The notes below the pieces were generated by a model. It did not search any database and was not told the DNA's origin. It was given only the letters and a program-made list of their open reading frames with translations. From Streptomyces sp. SDr-06 (lineage in GTDB: Bacteria; Actinomycetota; Actinomycetes; Streptomycetales; Streptomycetaceae): 64,000 nucleotides of DNA. The DNA lies in contig NZ_QOLA01000023.1 in assembly GCF_003324565.1 (NCBI RefSeq), positions 49,155 to 113,154 of the forward strand. The letters are read 5' to 3'. This document shows positions 24,640-34,433 of the stretch, piece by piece (positions within the stretch are counted from its first letter, which is position 1; every line of letters starts with the position of its first letter). Both the position numbers and the translations under genes were made by a program.

Positions 24640-26111
24640 GTAGCTCCCAACTGACCAGCAGTGAGCGGAAGTTGTTCATCGGTGGCGAGTGGGTCGAGCC
24701 CGACGGCGGCCACTTTCCCGTGCTCGATCCCGCCACCGAGGAGGAGGTCGGGCTCGCGCCGGAGGCCAGTCGCGAGCAGGTGTACCGGGCGGCCGCCGCC
24801 GCGCGCGAGGCGTTCGGCTCCTGGTCGCGTACGCGCCCCGAGGAGCGGGCCGCGATCCTGGACCGGGCCGCCGACCTCATGCAGCGCGACTTCGTGCCCA
24901 ACGCCGAACTCGCCCGCGCCGAGACCGGCGCCACCGCCGCCACCGCCCGCGGCATGCAGGTCGGGGTCGGCGTCGCGCGGTTCCGCCGGTACGCCAAGGG
25001 CGCCCTGGAGCCGGTGGAGCGGGCGCTCGTGCCGCAGGTGAACGAGGCGGGGCCGATGGGGCGGGCCGGGGTCTTCGGGGCGCTCGCGGTGCGCCAGCCG
25101 GTCGGGGTGGTCACCTGTATCACCTCGTACAACAACCCCTGGGCCAACCCGGCGGGCAAGGTCGCGCCCGCGCTCGCCATGGGCAACACGGTCGTGGTGA
25201 AGCCCGCGCCCCAGGACCCGCTGTCGGTGTTCAGGATGGCCGAGGCGCTGGAGGAGGCCGGGGTGCCGCGCGGGGTGGTGAACGTCGTCACCGGGTCCGC
25301 GCCCGCGGTGGGCGAGGCGGCCGTCGACTCGCCCGACGTCGACATGGTCAGCTTCACCGGCAGCACGGCCGTGGGGCAGCGCATCGCGGAGGTGTGCGGG
25401 CGGGCCATGAAGCGGCAGCTGATGGAGCTGGGCGGCAAGGGGGCGGCGGTCGTCTTCGACGACGCCGACCTCGACTCGGCGGTCCAGGGCATCGGCACGA
25501 CCTTCTCCTTCTACAGCGGCCAGATCTGCACCGCGCCGACCCGCGTCCTGGTCCAGCGCGCGGTCCACGACCAGCTGGTCGAGAGGCTCAAGGCGTACGC
25601 GGGCTTCCTGAAGGTGGGCGATCCGACGGCGCGGGACACGGTGGTCGGGCCGGTGATCTCGGCCGCCCACCGGGACCGGGTCGAGTCGTACGTGGAGCTG
25701 GGCCGCAAGGAAGGCGCGACGGTCGTCACCGGGGGTGAACGCCCGCCCCTGGAGCGGGGGTTCTATGTCGCCCCCACGCTCCTCGCGGACTGCACCAACG
25801 ACATGCGGGTGGCCCGCGAGGAGATCTTCGGCCCGGTCGTCGTGGTCATCCCCTTCGACGACGAGGAGGAGGGCGTCGCGCTGGCCAACGACAGTGAGTA
25901 CGGCCTGCTCGACTACGTGTGGTCCGGGGACGTGGCCCGCGCCTTCCGGGTCGCGCGGCGGCTGCGCGCGGGCGGGGTCGGAGTGAACACGATCGGCCGG
26001 AACATGGAGGCGCCGTTCGGTGGCTTCAAGAAGAGCGGGGTGGGCCGGGACGTCGGCTCGTACGCGCTGCACGCGTACAGCGAGCTCCAGTCGATCGTCT
26101 GGCCCGGGTGA
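24636..26111 (+). CDS. Aldehyde dehydrogenase family protein
   Basis: 491-aa NAD(P)-dependent aldehyde dehydrogenase. Cofactor motif FTGSTAVGQRI, catalytic Glu in ELGGKGA and catalytic Cys in GQICTAPTR are all present. ALDH family end motifs (PFGGFKKSGVGRD) are complete. The GTG start overlaps the previous stop by 4 bp, so the protein is translationally coupled to the amidohydrolase and may oxidise an aldehyde arising from its product. It converges with the following minus-strand gene with only 3 bp between stops. Confidence 0.92.
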   Translation: MSSSQLTSSERKLFIGGEWVEPDGGHFPVLDPATEEEVGLAPEASREQVYRAAAAAREAFGSWSRTRPEERAAILDRAADLMQRDFVPNAELARAETGATAATARGMQVGVGVARFRRYAKGALEPVERALVPQVNEAGPMGRAGVFGALAVRQPVGVVTCITSYNNPWANPAGKVAPALAMGNTVVVKPAPQDPLSVFRMAEALEEAGVPRGVVNVVTGSAPAVGEAAVDSPDVDMVSFTGSTAVGQRIAEVCGRAMKRQLMELGGKGAAVVFDDADLDSAVQGIGTTFSFYSGQICTAPTRVLVQRAVHDQLVERLKAYAGFLKVGDPTARDTVVGPVISAAHRDRVESYVELGRKEGATVVTGGERPPLERGFYVAPTLLADCTNDMRVAREEIFGPVVVVIPFDDEEEGVALANDSEYGLLDYVWSGDVARAFRVARRLRAGGVGVNTIGRNMEAPFGGFKKSGVGRDVGSYALHAYSELQSIVWPG

Positions 26112-26114
26112 CCG

Positions 26115-26438
26115 CTACCTCGGGGACAGCTCGGCCATCTCGCCCCAACCCTGCCCGGGCACCTCGACGTTGATGATCTCGGGGGTGGTGGCGATGGCCC
26201 CGGCCATCGACTCCATGCCCGCGCGGAAGTGGTCGGAGTCGACGTGCGCCGCACCCGCGGCGGCGTCGGCGAAGGCTTCGAGCAGGGTGTACCGGGTGGG
26301 GTCGTCCACGCTGCGGGACCAGTCGTAGAACAGGTTGCCCGGCTCCGCGCGGGTGGCGCGGGTGAAGTCGTCGACGATGGTGAGCCAGTTGTCGGCGTGT
26401 TCGGGCCGGACGGTGAACCTGACGGCGATGAAGATCAT
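26115..26438 (-). CDS. ABM-domain (putative quinol monooxygenase) protein
   Basis: 107-aa single dimeric alpha/beta-barrel domain of the antibiotic-biosynthesis-monooxygenase type. The fold appears in MIFIAVRFTVRPEHADNW, the central NLFYDWSRSVDDP and the helix HVDSDHFRAGM. Such proteins (YgiN-like) oxidise quinols or simply bind small ligands. It is a short gene, convergent with the aldehyde dehydrogenase and separated by 77 bp from the IclR regulator gene upstream on the same strand. Its role is unclear. Confidence 0.82.
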   Translation of the reverse strand: MIFIAVRFTVRPEHADNWLTIVDDFTRATRAEPGNLFYDWSRSVDDPTRYTLLEAFADAAAGAAHVDSDHFRAGMESMAGAIATTPEIINVEVPGQGWGEMAELSPR

Positions 26439-26515
26439 GCCTCCACCGTGCGGGGCCGCCCGCGCCGGTGCAAGCGGGACGCGGCGGATTCCGGCCCCGC
26501 CGGAAAACGGGCCGC

Positions 26516-27262
26516 TCAGCCCTCCGGGACCAGCTCGGCGGCCGCCCGCGCGACGGCGCCACGGATCGCGCCGCGGCGCCCGCGGAACTCCGCGGTGGCC
26601 AGGGACACCGACAGGGCGTGCACGCTGCCGTCCCCGCGCGGGCCGGGCAGCGCCACGGCCAGGCAGGTGTACGCCGGGTCCGCCTCCCCGACCGACACCG
26701 CGAACCCCTGCCCCCGGACCCGCGCCAGCTCGGCCTCGAACCGGTCGGCGGCCGTGATCGTACGGTCGGTGAAGCGGGCCATGCCGTGCTCGTCGAGATA
26801 GCGCCGCCGCACCGGCCGGGGCAGCCCGGCGAGCAGCGCCTTGCCGTGCGCGGTGGCGTGCGCGCGGATCTCGGGGCCGGGGACGAACGGTTCGGCGGTG
26901 TCGCTGACGGGCGCGGTGCTGTCGACGACGGTGATGAGACCGCCCCGGTACACCGTGTAGTACGCCTGCGCCCCGGTGGCCCGCCGCAGCCGCACCAGCA
27001 GCTCCCCGACCCCGGCCCCGACCCCGAGATGCCGCTGGTACCCCCGGTGCAGCGCGGGTACCCGGGGCCCCGGCACGTACCCCTGAGCGGTCCGCGTCAG
27101 ATGGCCGCGCGCGGTCAGCGCCCCGAGCAGGTGATAGGCGGTGGACAGCGAGCAGCCGACCCGCCGCGCCAGCTCCTTGGCCCCGACGGGCCCCGGCGCG
27201 TCGGCGACGGCATCGAACATCGCGAGCGCACGCTCGACGGACTGGGGGGTGCTGCTGGCCAT
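26516..27262 (-). CDS. IclR-family transcriptional regulator
   Basis: 248-aa regulator with an N-terminal winged helix (VERALAMFDAVADA, then GCSLSTAYHLLGALTARG) and the C-terminal IclR ligand-binding domain. IclR proteins usually control nearby degradative genes in response to small carboxylates. Candidate targets are the neighbouring ABM protein and the amidohydrolase/aldehyde dehydrogenase operon. No obvious IclR palindrome was identified. It is not a good candidate for the CTGAC-N5-GTCAG sites because it lies apart from all of them. Confidence 0.9.
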   Translation of the reverse strand: MASSTPQSVERALAMFDAVADAPGPVGAKELARRVGCSLSTAYHLLGALTARGHLTRTAQGYVPGPRVPALHRGYQRHLGVGAGVGELLVRLRRATGAQAYYTVYRGGLITVVDSTAPVSDTAEPFVPGPEIRAHATAHGKALLAGLPRPVRRRYLDEHGMARFTDRTITAADRFEAELARVRGQGFAVSVGEADPAYTCLAVALPGPRGDGSVHALSVSLATAEFRGRRGAIRGAVARAAAELVPEG

Positions 27263-27284
27263 GGGGCGAGGGTACGACGCCGGG

Positions 27285-28805
27285 TCAGCGGCCCAGAAAC
27301 ACCGGATTGGTGAACGCCGCCAGCGGCCCGGGCAGGCCCGGGGCGAGCGGGGGGTGGCGGAGCTCGGCCCGGATGTACGTCGCGTACGCCGGGGTCGTCT
27401 GCCAGGTGGCCGTGCCGGTGCCCGAGGCGGGGAGCTGGGTCGTGAACAGGGTGCCCTGGTCCGTCACGAAGGCGGCCGAGCAGCCGGGGGCGCCCTGTGC
27501 CTCCAGGCGGGCCGTCACCGGCTCGTCCGGGGCCGCCCGCAGACGTTCGCCGATGCCCGCGTGCTGGCCGCGGCCTCCGGAGACGGTGAAGGACAGGGAC
27601 ACCGCCGCCGACTCCGCCACGTAGGAGTGGCCCGCCTTCAGGCCCGCCTGGATCGCCTCGCGCGTCAGGTCGTCGGCCAGGACCACCGTCTGGGGGCCGC
27701 CGACGCGGTCCGGGTCGCGGTGGGCGTCGCTGTTGCCCATCGCCGGGGTCCAGGCCCTGCCCGAACGGGCCGCCACCGTCAGGGAGTTGTCCCACTCCTG
27801 GAGGGTCACCTCGTCGTCCGGGGTGTACGGGCCGTTCCACACCTCCGCCGCGTCCGCCTCGCCGAAGCCGAACTTCCAGCCGCAGCCGACGCAGGTCGCG
27901 TGCGGGTGGGCCGGGACCACGAGGCCGCCCGCCGCGCGGACCTCGCGCGCGAAGTGGCCGAAACGGTTGTCCCGGGCCCGGTAGCGCCAGTCGACGAACG
28001 TGCCGGGGTCGGTGCCGAGGGCGACCACGTGGCCGTTGCGGGTCGTGACCTCCTCTCCCGTCATGATCAGCAGGTCGTCGCCCCACAGGCCCTGCCACGC
28101 CCGGTGTGCCGCGTTCGTGTTGTGCTCCGAGGTGTTGATGAAGTCCAGGCCCGCCGCCCGGGCCAGCGCCGCGATCCGGTCCGGGGTGCGCCCGCCGTCC
28201 GAGTACACGGAGTGCAGGTGGCAGTCGCCCCGGTACCAGGCCCGCCCCCGCCCCTTGGCCCGGGCCGGCGGGTAGACCGGTGGCGGGGTGGTGCCGGGCT
28301 CGCCGTACTTCAGGGTGACCGTCACCGTGTACGGCAGACCCTGCGGGGCCACCGTGTACGGGCCCAGCGCCACGTGCCAGGTCCCGGCGCGCACCGGGCC
28401 GGGCAGATAGCCCGGGGTCGCGTCGTCGGCGCGGATGAAGAACTCCGTGCGCGCCCCGCCCGACCAGCCGCGGAAGCCCTCCCCGCCGAGCGCCGTGCCC
28501 CGCTCGTCGAAGACGCCGATGTCGAGCGCGTTGTTCTGGGTGCCCGCGGGCACGGTCTTCTTCTCGTACGCGTACGAGACCGCCAACTCCCGCACTCCGT
28601 GCGGCACTTCGACCGGCAGGTACACGAAGTCGGGGGAGCCGGGCGGCAGGGTGCCGCGCACCACTCTGGTCTCGTCGGGGCGGGCGCCGGCGCCGCCGCC
28701 GGGGGCCGCGTTCGCGAAGCTCACGGTTCCCAAGGTAAGGGCGGTGGCCGCGCCCGTCACGATGAGTCCTCGCCTGCCGATGGATCCGGATCCGTTCTCG
28801 GTCAT
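27285..28805 (-). CDS. Tat-exported PHP-domain (CehA/McbA-like) metallohydrolase
   Basis: 506-aa secreted protein with a twin-arginine signal (GSIGRRGLIVTGAATALTLG). The polymerase-and-histidinol-phosphatase domain has CHLHSVYSDGG and the NTSEHNTN and HPHATC metal-binding segments. CehA/McbA relatives hydrolyse carbamates, but other members are phosphoesterases. ATG 28805 has GGGAG about 9 nt upstream. Dense hydrophobic N-terminal residues end in an ANAAPGGG cleavage site. A neighbouring regulator is IclR, 22 bp downstream of its stop. Confidence 0.85.
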   Translation of the reverse strand: MTENGSGSIGRRGLIVTGAATALTLGTVSFANAAPGGGAGARPDETRVVRGTLPPGSPDFVYLPVEVPHGVRELAVSYAYEKKTVPAGTQNNALDIGVFDERGTALGGEGFRGWSGGARTEFFIRADDATPGYLPGPVRAGTWHVALGPYTVAPQGLPYTVTVTLKYGEPGTTPPPVYPPARAKGRGRAWYRGDCHLHSVYSDGGRTPDRIAALARAAGLDFINTSEHNTNAAHRAWQGLWGDDLLIMTGEEVTTRNGHVVALGTDPGTFVDWRYRARDNRFGHFAREVRAAGGLVVPAHPHATCVGCGWKFGFGEADAAEVWNGPYTPDDEVTLQEWDNSLTVAARSGRAWTPAMGNSDAHRDPDRVGGPQTVVLADDLTREAIQAGLKAGHSYVAESAAVSLSFTVSGGRGQHAGIGERLRAAPDEPVTARLEAQGAPGCSAAFVTDQGTLFTTQLPASGTGTATWQTTPAYATYIRAELRHPPLAPGLPGPLAAFTNPVFLGR

Positions 28806-29049
28806 GAGCGGAGCTCCCAGGAAGTGGGGGATGGATACGGGTGGTTCGGGAGGGGCGGCGCGGGGCGCCGGGCTCCGGCCGGGTGTGTGCCCACTGTCGT
28901 ACCCGCGTGTGAACGCCGGGAGTCCGGGAGTTGAGGGGACGTGTCCGATTCCGGGGGACCCGGGACACCGGCCCCGGACGGCTCTTGCGGCCGCGCGGTG
29001 CTGGGGATAGGAAGTGATCCCCACCGCAGACCGACCGGAAGGTATGCCG

Positions 29050-29880
29050 ATGCGCATCGCCGTCACCATCTTCCTGACCGACCAGACGATCACCCCGGTA
29101 CGCCTGGCCCGCGAGCTGGAGGAGCGCGGGTTCTCCGGGCTCTACCTGCCCGAGCACACCCACATCCCGGTCGAGCGGGTCACGCCCTACCCGGCGGGCG
29201 GCGAGCTGCCGCCGGAGTACGGGCGCACCCTCGACCCGTTCGTCGCGCTCGGGCAGGCCGCGGCGGTCACCGAGAACCTGCACCTCGGCACCGGGATCAC
29301 GCTGATCGCCCAGCACGACCCGATCGACCTCGCCAAGCAGATCGCCACCCTCGACCACCTGTCCGGCGGCCGCTTCACGCTCGGGCTCGGCTTCGGCTGG
29401 AACAAGGAGGAGGCCGCCGACCACGGTGTCGAGTGGACGACCCGGCGCGAGCTGGGCCGGGACCGCATGGCGCTCATGCGCGCCCTGTGGTCCGCGCAAC
29501 CGACCGCCCACGAGGGCGAGTTCGGCTCGGTGCGGGCCTCGTACGCCTTCCCCAAGCCCGTCCGTGACGGCGCTCCCCGCACCCTGATCGGCGGGGCCGC
29601 GGGACCGAGGCTGTTCGCGCACATCGCCGAGTACGCCGACGGCTGGCTGCCCATCGGCGGGCGCGGCCTGACCGAGTCGCTGCCGGTGCTCCGCGCGGCG
29701 TGGGAGGCGGCCGGGCGCGACGCTCGGGAGCTCCAGGTCGTCCCGTACGCCGTGCTGCCCGCCCCCGGCAAGCTCGCGCACTACGCCGAGCTCGGCATCG
29801 AGGAGGTCGTCCTCCAGCTGCCGCCCGCCGACGAGGCCGGGGTGCTCAAGGTCCTCGACGAGTACGCCGCGTTCCTCTAG
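29050..29880 (+). CDS. LLM-class F420-dependent oxidoreductase
   Basis: 276-aa luciferase-like enzyme. The strand-helix MRIAVTIFLTDQTI, the motif LYLPEHTHIP and the cofactor block ATLDHLSGGRFTLGLGFGWN are typical of F420-dependent TIGR03619-type proteins. ATG 29050 is chosen because GGAAGG is 7 nt upstream; ATG 29044 is too close. It is monocistronic, divergent from the PHP gene and convergent with the CocE-like gene across a strong terminator. It has no copy of the shared operator, so its regulation differs from the 19-22 kb enzymes. Confidence 0.87.
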   Translation: MRIAVTIFLTDQTITPVRLARELEERGFSGLYLPEHTHIPVERVTPYPAGGELPPEYGRTLDPFVALGQAAAVTENLHLGTGITLIAQHDPIDLAKQIATLDHLSGGRFTLGLGFGWNKEEAADHGVEWTTRRELGRDRMALMRALWSAQPTAHEGEFGSVRASYAFPKPVRDGAPRTLIGGAAGPRLFAHIAEYADGWLPIGGRGLTESLPVLRAAWEAAGRDARELQVVPYAVLPAPGKLAHYAELGIEEVVLQLPPADEAGVLKVLDEYAAFL

Positions 29881-29887
29881 GCGACGG

Positions 29888-29925
29888 GGCGCGGGGGCGC
29901 CCGTCGGGTGGGCCGCCCCCGCGCC
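29888..29925. terminator. Bidirectional terminator hairpin
   Basis: GGCGCGGGGGC (29888-29898) and GCCCCCGCGCC (29915-29925) are perfectly complementary over 11 bp. They sit between two convergent stop codons and can serve both transcripts. Confidence 0.8.
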
Positions 29926-29930
29926 GTGCG

Positions 29931-31622
29931 TCAGCTGAGCGGGACCTCCAGGTAGGAGGGGTCCTCGTCGGGCGAGGTGACGGTGATCGTGCCGGGCGTC
30001 TCGGCGGCCGGGCCGTAGAACGGGTCCACCGAGTCCAGGACGAGCATCAGGCGGTGCCCGGCCCGCACGTCGTACCCGGTGACCTGGAGCGCGATGTCGA
30101 TGGTCACCGGCTCTTGGGGAGCGCTGCCCAGCAAGGTGTAGGGCGCGTGCGTGATGATGCGGCCGATGCCGAACGCGTTGACGTCGAAGAGGTACGCCAC
30201 GAACGTCGCGTCCGCCTCGCTGGGCGCGACCGTCACCCGCAGCCGCGGCACGCCGCGCAGCTGGTGGCGGGACGACAGCGGCGCGCTCGTCCACACCCCG
30301 GCGTCGGACCGGTCGATCTTCCCGGTCCGGTACGCCTTGGGCAGCCCGGCCAGCTCCGCGTACCCGGTGAGCAGGATCCGGTCCGCGACGGTGGCCGGGG
30401 TGTCGGTGCCCGTGGTGAACGTGGTGTGCCAGCCGTTCGTGGGCTTGTCCAGGAGGCCGCCGTCCTTGCCGCCCTCGGCGGGCCCGGTGAGGTAGAAGCG
30501 CTCCGGGTTGCCGGTGGCCGCGTGCCAGCTGGGCCGGGACTCCAGGGCCCGGCCCCACATGACCTCGCTGACGACCTGGTCCTCGGCGCCGGAGTCGGTG
30601 TCGAAGGCGGCGGCCGCGGCCTCGTCCCCGTTCGCTTCGAGCAGGTGCCGGTCGAACCACTGGTGCGCGTCCTGCCAGATCCGGTTGGGCAGTCCGATCA
30701 TGCCGGACATCTCGGGGCCCGAGTGGTCCCCGATCGACCAGAGCAGCCGCTTGGGTCCGCTCAGCGCGTTGAACATCTTCAGCGTCTGGTTGCCCGGGAA
30801 CAGCGTCTCGTGCCACGCCTGCGCGAACAGCACCGGCACCTGACGGTCATTCAGCTTCTGAGCGCGGTGGTACGGCGAGCGCTCGGCGGCCCACTCCAGC
30901 GTCTCCTCGATGTTCCGGTTGGCCAGGACGTCGTCGAAGGCCTGCTGGGTGCGCTCGCTGAGCCGCGCGGTGGCGGCCGCGCCCAGCAGGGTCTGGACGG
31001 AGGCGACGTGCCGGGTGTCGTTCTCGTAGAACGCCTCGCCCAGGTCGCCCCAGGTGCTGAGCGCGACCACGGCGTGCACCCGCCGGTCCTCGGCGGCGAC
31101 GAGCTGGCTGATGCCGGAGCCGTAGGAGTCGCCGAGGAAGCCGATCCGGCCGATCGAACCCGGGCCGCCCGCCTGGGAGATGAGGTGGTCCAGGGCCTTG
31201 CTGCCGTCGGCGATGTCGGCCTCGCCGGCCACCTCGACCTCGCCGCCGGACTCGCCGAAGCCCCGCGCGGTGTAGGCCAGCACGTGGTAGCCGCGGCGGG
31301 CGAAGCGCATGGCCTGCACGGTGTAGAGCGTCCAGCCCTGCTTGGCCCACGGCGAGGGCATCACGATCAGCGGGTGCGGTCCCTCCTCCCGGTGCAGCCA
31401 CACCGCGGCGTCGAGTTCCACGCCCTCGCCGACCGGCACCTTCACGCCGTCCAGGAAGGTGGCCACCTCGCGCGTCTCGGCGACCTCGGCCGCCCGTGCG
31501 GGGGAGAGCTTCGAGGTGTCGCCGGTGCGCAGCGCCCGCGCGACCTGGTCGAGCGCCTCTTCGTCCAGCTCCGGGTAGAGGCTCACCACGGCGTCCGGTC
31601 GCGTTCCCTGTGAAGTCGTCAC
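29931..31622 (-). CDS. CocE/NonD-family alpha/beta hydrolase
   Basis: 563-aa serine hydrolase of the X-Pro dipeptidyl-peptidase/cocaine-esterase type. The nucleophile elbow is GDSYGSGIS, and an acid/His pair is expected later (DAGVW and GDHSGPEM regions). The C-terminal jelly-roll (from about residue 360; AYLFDVNAFG and GYDVRAGHRLMLVL) is the usual XPP-C domain. GTG 31622 is chosen by its GGGA upstream and lack of other starts. The natural substrate is not evident. It is divergent from fbiC with about 190 bp between starts. Confidence 0.87.
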   Translation of the reverse strand: MTTSQGTRPDAVVSLYPELDEEALDQVARALRTGDTSKLSPARAAEVAETREVATFLDGVKVPVGEGVELDAAVWLHREEGPHPLIVMPSPWAKQGWTLYTVQAMRFARRGYHVLAYTARGFGESGGEVEVAGEADIADGSKALDHLISQAGGPGSIGRIGFLGDSYGSGISQLVAAEDRRVHAVVALSTWGDLGEAFYENDTRHVASVQTLLGAAATARLSERTQQAFDDVLANRNIEETLEWAAERSPYHRAQKLNDRQVPVLFAQAWHETLFPGNQTLKMFNALSGPKRLLWSIGDHSGPEMSGMIGLPNRIWQDAHQWFDRHLLEANGDEAAAAAFDTDSGAEDQVVSEVMWGRALESRPSWHAATGNPERFYLTGPAEGGKDGGLLDKPTNGWHTTFTTGTDTPATVADRILLTGYAELAGLPKAYRTGKIDRSDAGVWTSAPLSSRHQLRGVPRLRVTVAPSEADATFVAYLFDVNAFGIGRIITHAPYTLLGSAPQEPVTIDIALQVTGYDVRAGHRLMLVLDSVDPFYGPAAETPGTITVTSPDEDPSYLEVPLS

Positions 31623-31808
31623 GTCGGTCCCATCCGTTCGTCGAACGTGCACGGGTGTCGCCGCTCGGGCCCGGAGCGACCCCCAGTATCGGCGCGGACG
31701 CGCCGCGTGGTGCCGCCCTTTCGCGCAGATCGGCCGGAAATGTGCGGCGGGTGCCGGGGACGGTGCCCGCCGCCCGGGTGCGAATCCCCGCGCTCGTATC
31801 CTCGGAGG

Positions 31809-34433
31809 ATGACTTCCAGCGCGCAGCCCCCGCAGGCAGAAGGACCGGACCCTGCCTCGCAGCAGTCCGCCGCACCGACCGCCAACTCGATGCGGCGCGC
31901 GCTGAAACGCGCCAGGGACGGTGTCGCGCTCGACGTCGCCGAGGCCGCCGTCCTGCTCCAGGCCCGCGGCGCCGACCTCGACGACCTCACCCGCTCCGCC
32001 GCCCGGGTCCGCGACGCGGGCCTGGACGCCGCGGGCCGGCCGGGCGTCATCACGTACTCCAAGAGCGTCTTCATCCCGCTCACCCGGCTGTGCCGGGACA
32101 AGTGCCACTACTGCACCTTCGTCACCGTCCCCGGCAAGCTGCGCCGGGCCGGGCACGGGATGTTCATGTCGCCCGACGAGGTGCTCGACATCGCCCGCAA
32201 GGGGGCCGAACTCGGCTGCAAGGAAGCCCTGATCACGCTCGGCGACAAGCCCGAGGACCGCTGGCCCGAGGCCCGCGAGTGGCTGGACGCGCACGGCTAC
32301 GACGACACCATCGCGTATGTGCGCGCCATGGCGATCCGCATCCTGGAGGAGACGGGCCTGCTCCCGCACCTCAACCCGGGCGTCCTGTCGTGGACCGACT
32401 TCCAGCGGCTCAAGCCGGTCGCGCCCTCCGTGGGCATGATGCTGGAGACGACCGCGACCCGGCTGTGGTCCGAGCCCGGCGGCCCGCACCACGGCTCCCC
32501 GGACAAGGAACCGGCCGTGCGGCTGCGGGTCCTTGAGGACGCGGGCCGCTCGTCGGTGCCGTTCACCAGCGGTCTGCTCATCGGCATCGGCGAGACGTAC
32601 GAGGAGCGCGCCGACTCGCTGTTCGCGCTGCGCCGGGTCTCGCGCGCCTACCACGGCATCCAGGAGCTGATCATCCAGAACTTCCGCGCCAAGCCGGACA
32701 CGGCGATGCGCGGTATGCCCGACGCCGACCTCGACGAGCTGGTGGCGACGGTCGCCGTCGCCCGGCACATCATGGGCCCGGCCGCCTGCCTCCAGGCGCC
32801 GCCGAACCTGGTCGCGGGCGAGTACGAGCGGCTGATCGGCGCGGGCATCGACGACTGGGGAGGCGTCTCGCCGGTCACCATCGACCACGTCAACCCCGAG
32901 CGCCCCTGGCCGCAGATCGACGAGCTGGCCGCGCGCTCCGGTGCCGCCGGGTTCGCGCTGCGTGAACGGCTGTGCATCTACCCGGAGTTCGTCCAGCGCG
33001 GCGAGCCGTGGCTGGATCCGCGGCTGCTGCCGCACGTGCGCGCGCTCGCCGACCCGGAGACGGGCCTGGCCGACGAGACGGCCGAGGTGCGCGGCCTGCC
33101 CTGGCAGGAGCCGGACGAGGGCTTCGTGGCGTCCGGCCGTACCGATCTGCACCACACCATCGACACCGAGGGCCGCACCGGCGACCGCCGCGAGGACTTC
33201 GACTCGGTGTACGGGGACTGGGGCGCGCTGCGCGAGGCGGCGGCCCCGGGCATGGTGCCCTCGCGCATCGACGCGGACGTGCGCCAGGCGCTCTCGGTGG
33301 CCGCCGACGACCCGACCAGGCTGACCGACGCGGAGGCGCTCGCCCTGCTGCACGCGGACGGCGAGGCGCTGGACGCGCTGTGCCGGGTCGCGGACGACGT
33401 CCGCAGGTCGGTGGTGGGCGACGACGTGACGTACATCGTCACGCGGAACATCAACTTCACCAACGTCTGCTACACCGGCTGCCGCTTCTGCGCCTTCGCC
33501 CAGCGCCGCACCGACGCGGACGCCTACACGCTGTCGCTGTCCCAGGTGGCCGACCGGGCCGAACAGGCCTGGGACGTCGGCGCGGTCGAGGTCTGCATGC
33601 AGGGCGGCATCCACCCCGACCTGCCGGGGACGGCCTACTTCGACATCGCGCGCGCGGTGAAGGAGCGGGTGCCGGGCATGCACGTCCACGCTTTCTCGCC
33701 CATGGAGGTCGTGAACGGCGCCACCCGCACCGGCATGTCGATCCGGGAGTGGCTGAGCGAGGCGAAGGCGGCGGGGCTCGACTCGATCCCGGGCACGGCG
33801 GCGGAGATCCTGGACGACGAGGTCCGCTGGATCCTCACCAAGGGCAAGCTGCCGACGGCCACCTGGATCGAGGTCGTCAGGACCGCCCACGAGCTGGGCA
33901 TCCGCTCCTCCTCCACGATGATGTACGGCCATGTCGACCAGCCCCGGCACTGGCTCGGCCACTTCCGCACGCTGGCCCGCATCCAGCAGGAGACCGGCGG
34001 CTTCACGGAGTTCGTGACGCTCCCGTTCATCCACACCAACGCCCCGGTGTACCTGGCGGGCATCGCGCGCCCCGGGCCGACGGCCCGCGACAACCGCGCG
34101 GTGACGGCGATGGCCCGCCTCCTGCTGCACCCGCACATCCCCAACATCCAGACCAGCTGGGTGAAGCTCGGCCAGGAGGGCGCCGCCGAGATGCTGCGCT
34201 CGGGCGCGAACGACCTGGGCGGCACCCTCATGGAGGAGACCATCTCCCGTATGGCGGGCTCCAGTTACGGCTCGTACCGCTCCGTCAAGGACCTGGTGGC
34301 CATCGCGGAAGCGGCGGGCCGCCCGTCCCGCCCCCGCACCACGCTGTACGGCGAGGTCCCGGACGAGCGGGTACGCGCGGCCCATGCTTCGGACGGGCAT
34401 CTGCCGGAGCTGCTGCCGGTGGTGGGGGACTAG
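31809..34433 (+). CDS. fbiC: 7,8-didemethyl-8-hydroxy-5-deazariboflavin (FO) synthase
   Basis: Bifunctional radical-SAM enzyme, about 874 aa, making FO, the chromophore of coenzyme F420, from tyrosine and a ribityl-uracil. The N-terminal CofG-like half has CRDKCHYC (near residue 98) and the C-terminal CofH-like half has CYTGCRFC (near residue 555), so both [4Fe-4S] clusters are intact. This full fusion is the actinobacterial form. ATG 31809 directly abuts GGAGG, an odd spacing; initiation could use another codon nearby. It is the only F420-biosynthesis gene here and would supply cofactor to the luciferase-like enzymes at 19.0 and 29.0 kb. Confidence 0.97.
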   Translation: MTSSAQPPQAEGPDPASQQSAAPTANSMRRALKRARDGVALDVAEAAVLLQARGADLDDLTRSAARVRDAGLDAAGRPGVITYSKSVFIPLTRLCRDKCHYCTFVTVPGKLRRAGHGMFMSPDEVLDIARKGAELGCKEALITLGDKPEDRWPEAREWLDAHGYDDTIAYVRAMAIRILEETGLLPHLNPGVLSWTDFQRLKPVAPSVGMMLETTATRLWSEPGGPHHGSPDKEPAVRLRVLEDAGRSSVPFTSGLLIGIGETYEERADSLFALRRVSRAYHGIQELIIQNFRAKPDTAMRGMPDADLDELVATVAVARHIMGPAACLQAPPNLVAGEYERLIGAGIDDWGGVSPVTIDHVNPERPWPQIDELAARSGAAGFALRERLCIYPEFVQRGEPWLDPRLLPHVRALADPETGLADETAEVRGLPWQEPDEGFVASGRTDLHHTIDTEGRTGDRREDFDSVYGDWGALREAAAPGMVPSRIDADVRQALSVAADDPTRLTDAEALALLHADGEALDALCRVADDVRRSVVGDDVTYIVTRNINFTNVCYTGCRFCAFAQRRTDADAYTLSLSQVADRAEQAWDVGAVEVCMQGGIHPDLPGTAYFDIARAVKERVPGMHVHAFSPMEVVNGATRTGMSIREWLSEAKAAGLDSIPGTAAEILDDEVRWILTKGKLPTATWIEVVRTAHELGIRSSSTMMYGHVDQPRHWLGHFRTLARIQQETGGFTEFVTLPFIHTNAPVYLAGIARPGPTARDNRAVTAMARLLLHPHIPNIQTSWVKLGQEGAAEMLRSGANDLGGTLMEETISRMAGSSYGSYRSVKDLVAIAEAAGRPSRPRTTLYGEVPDERVRAAHASDGHLPELLPVVGD

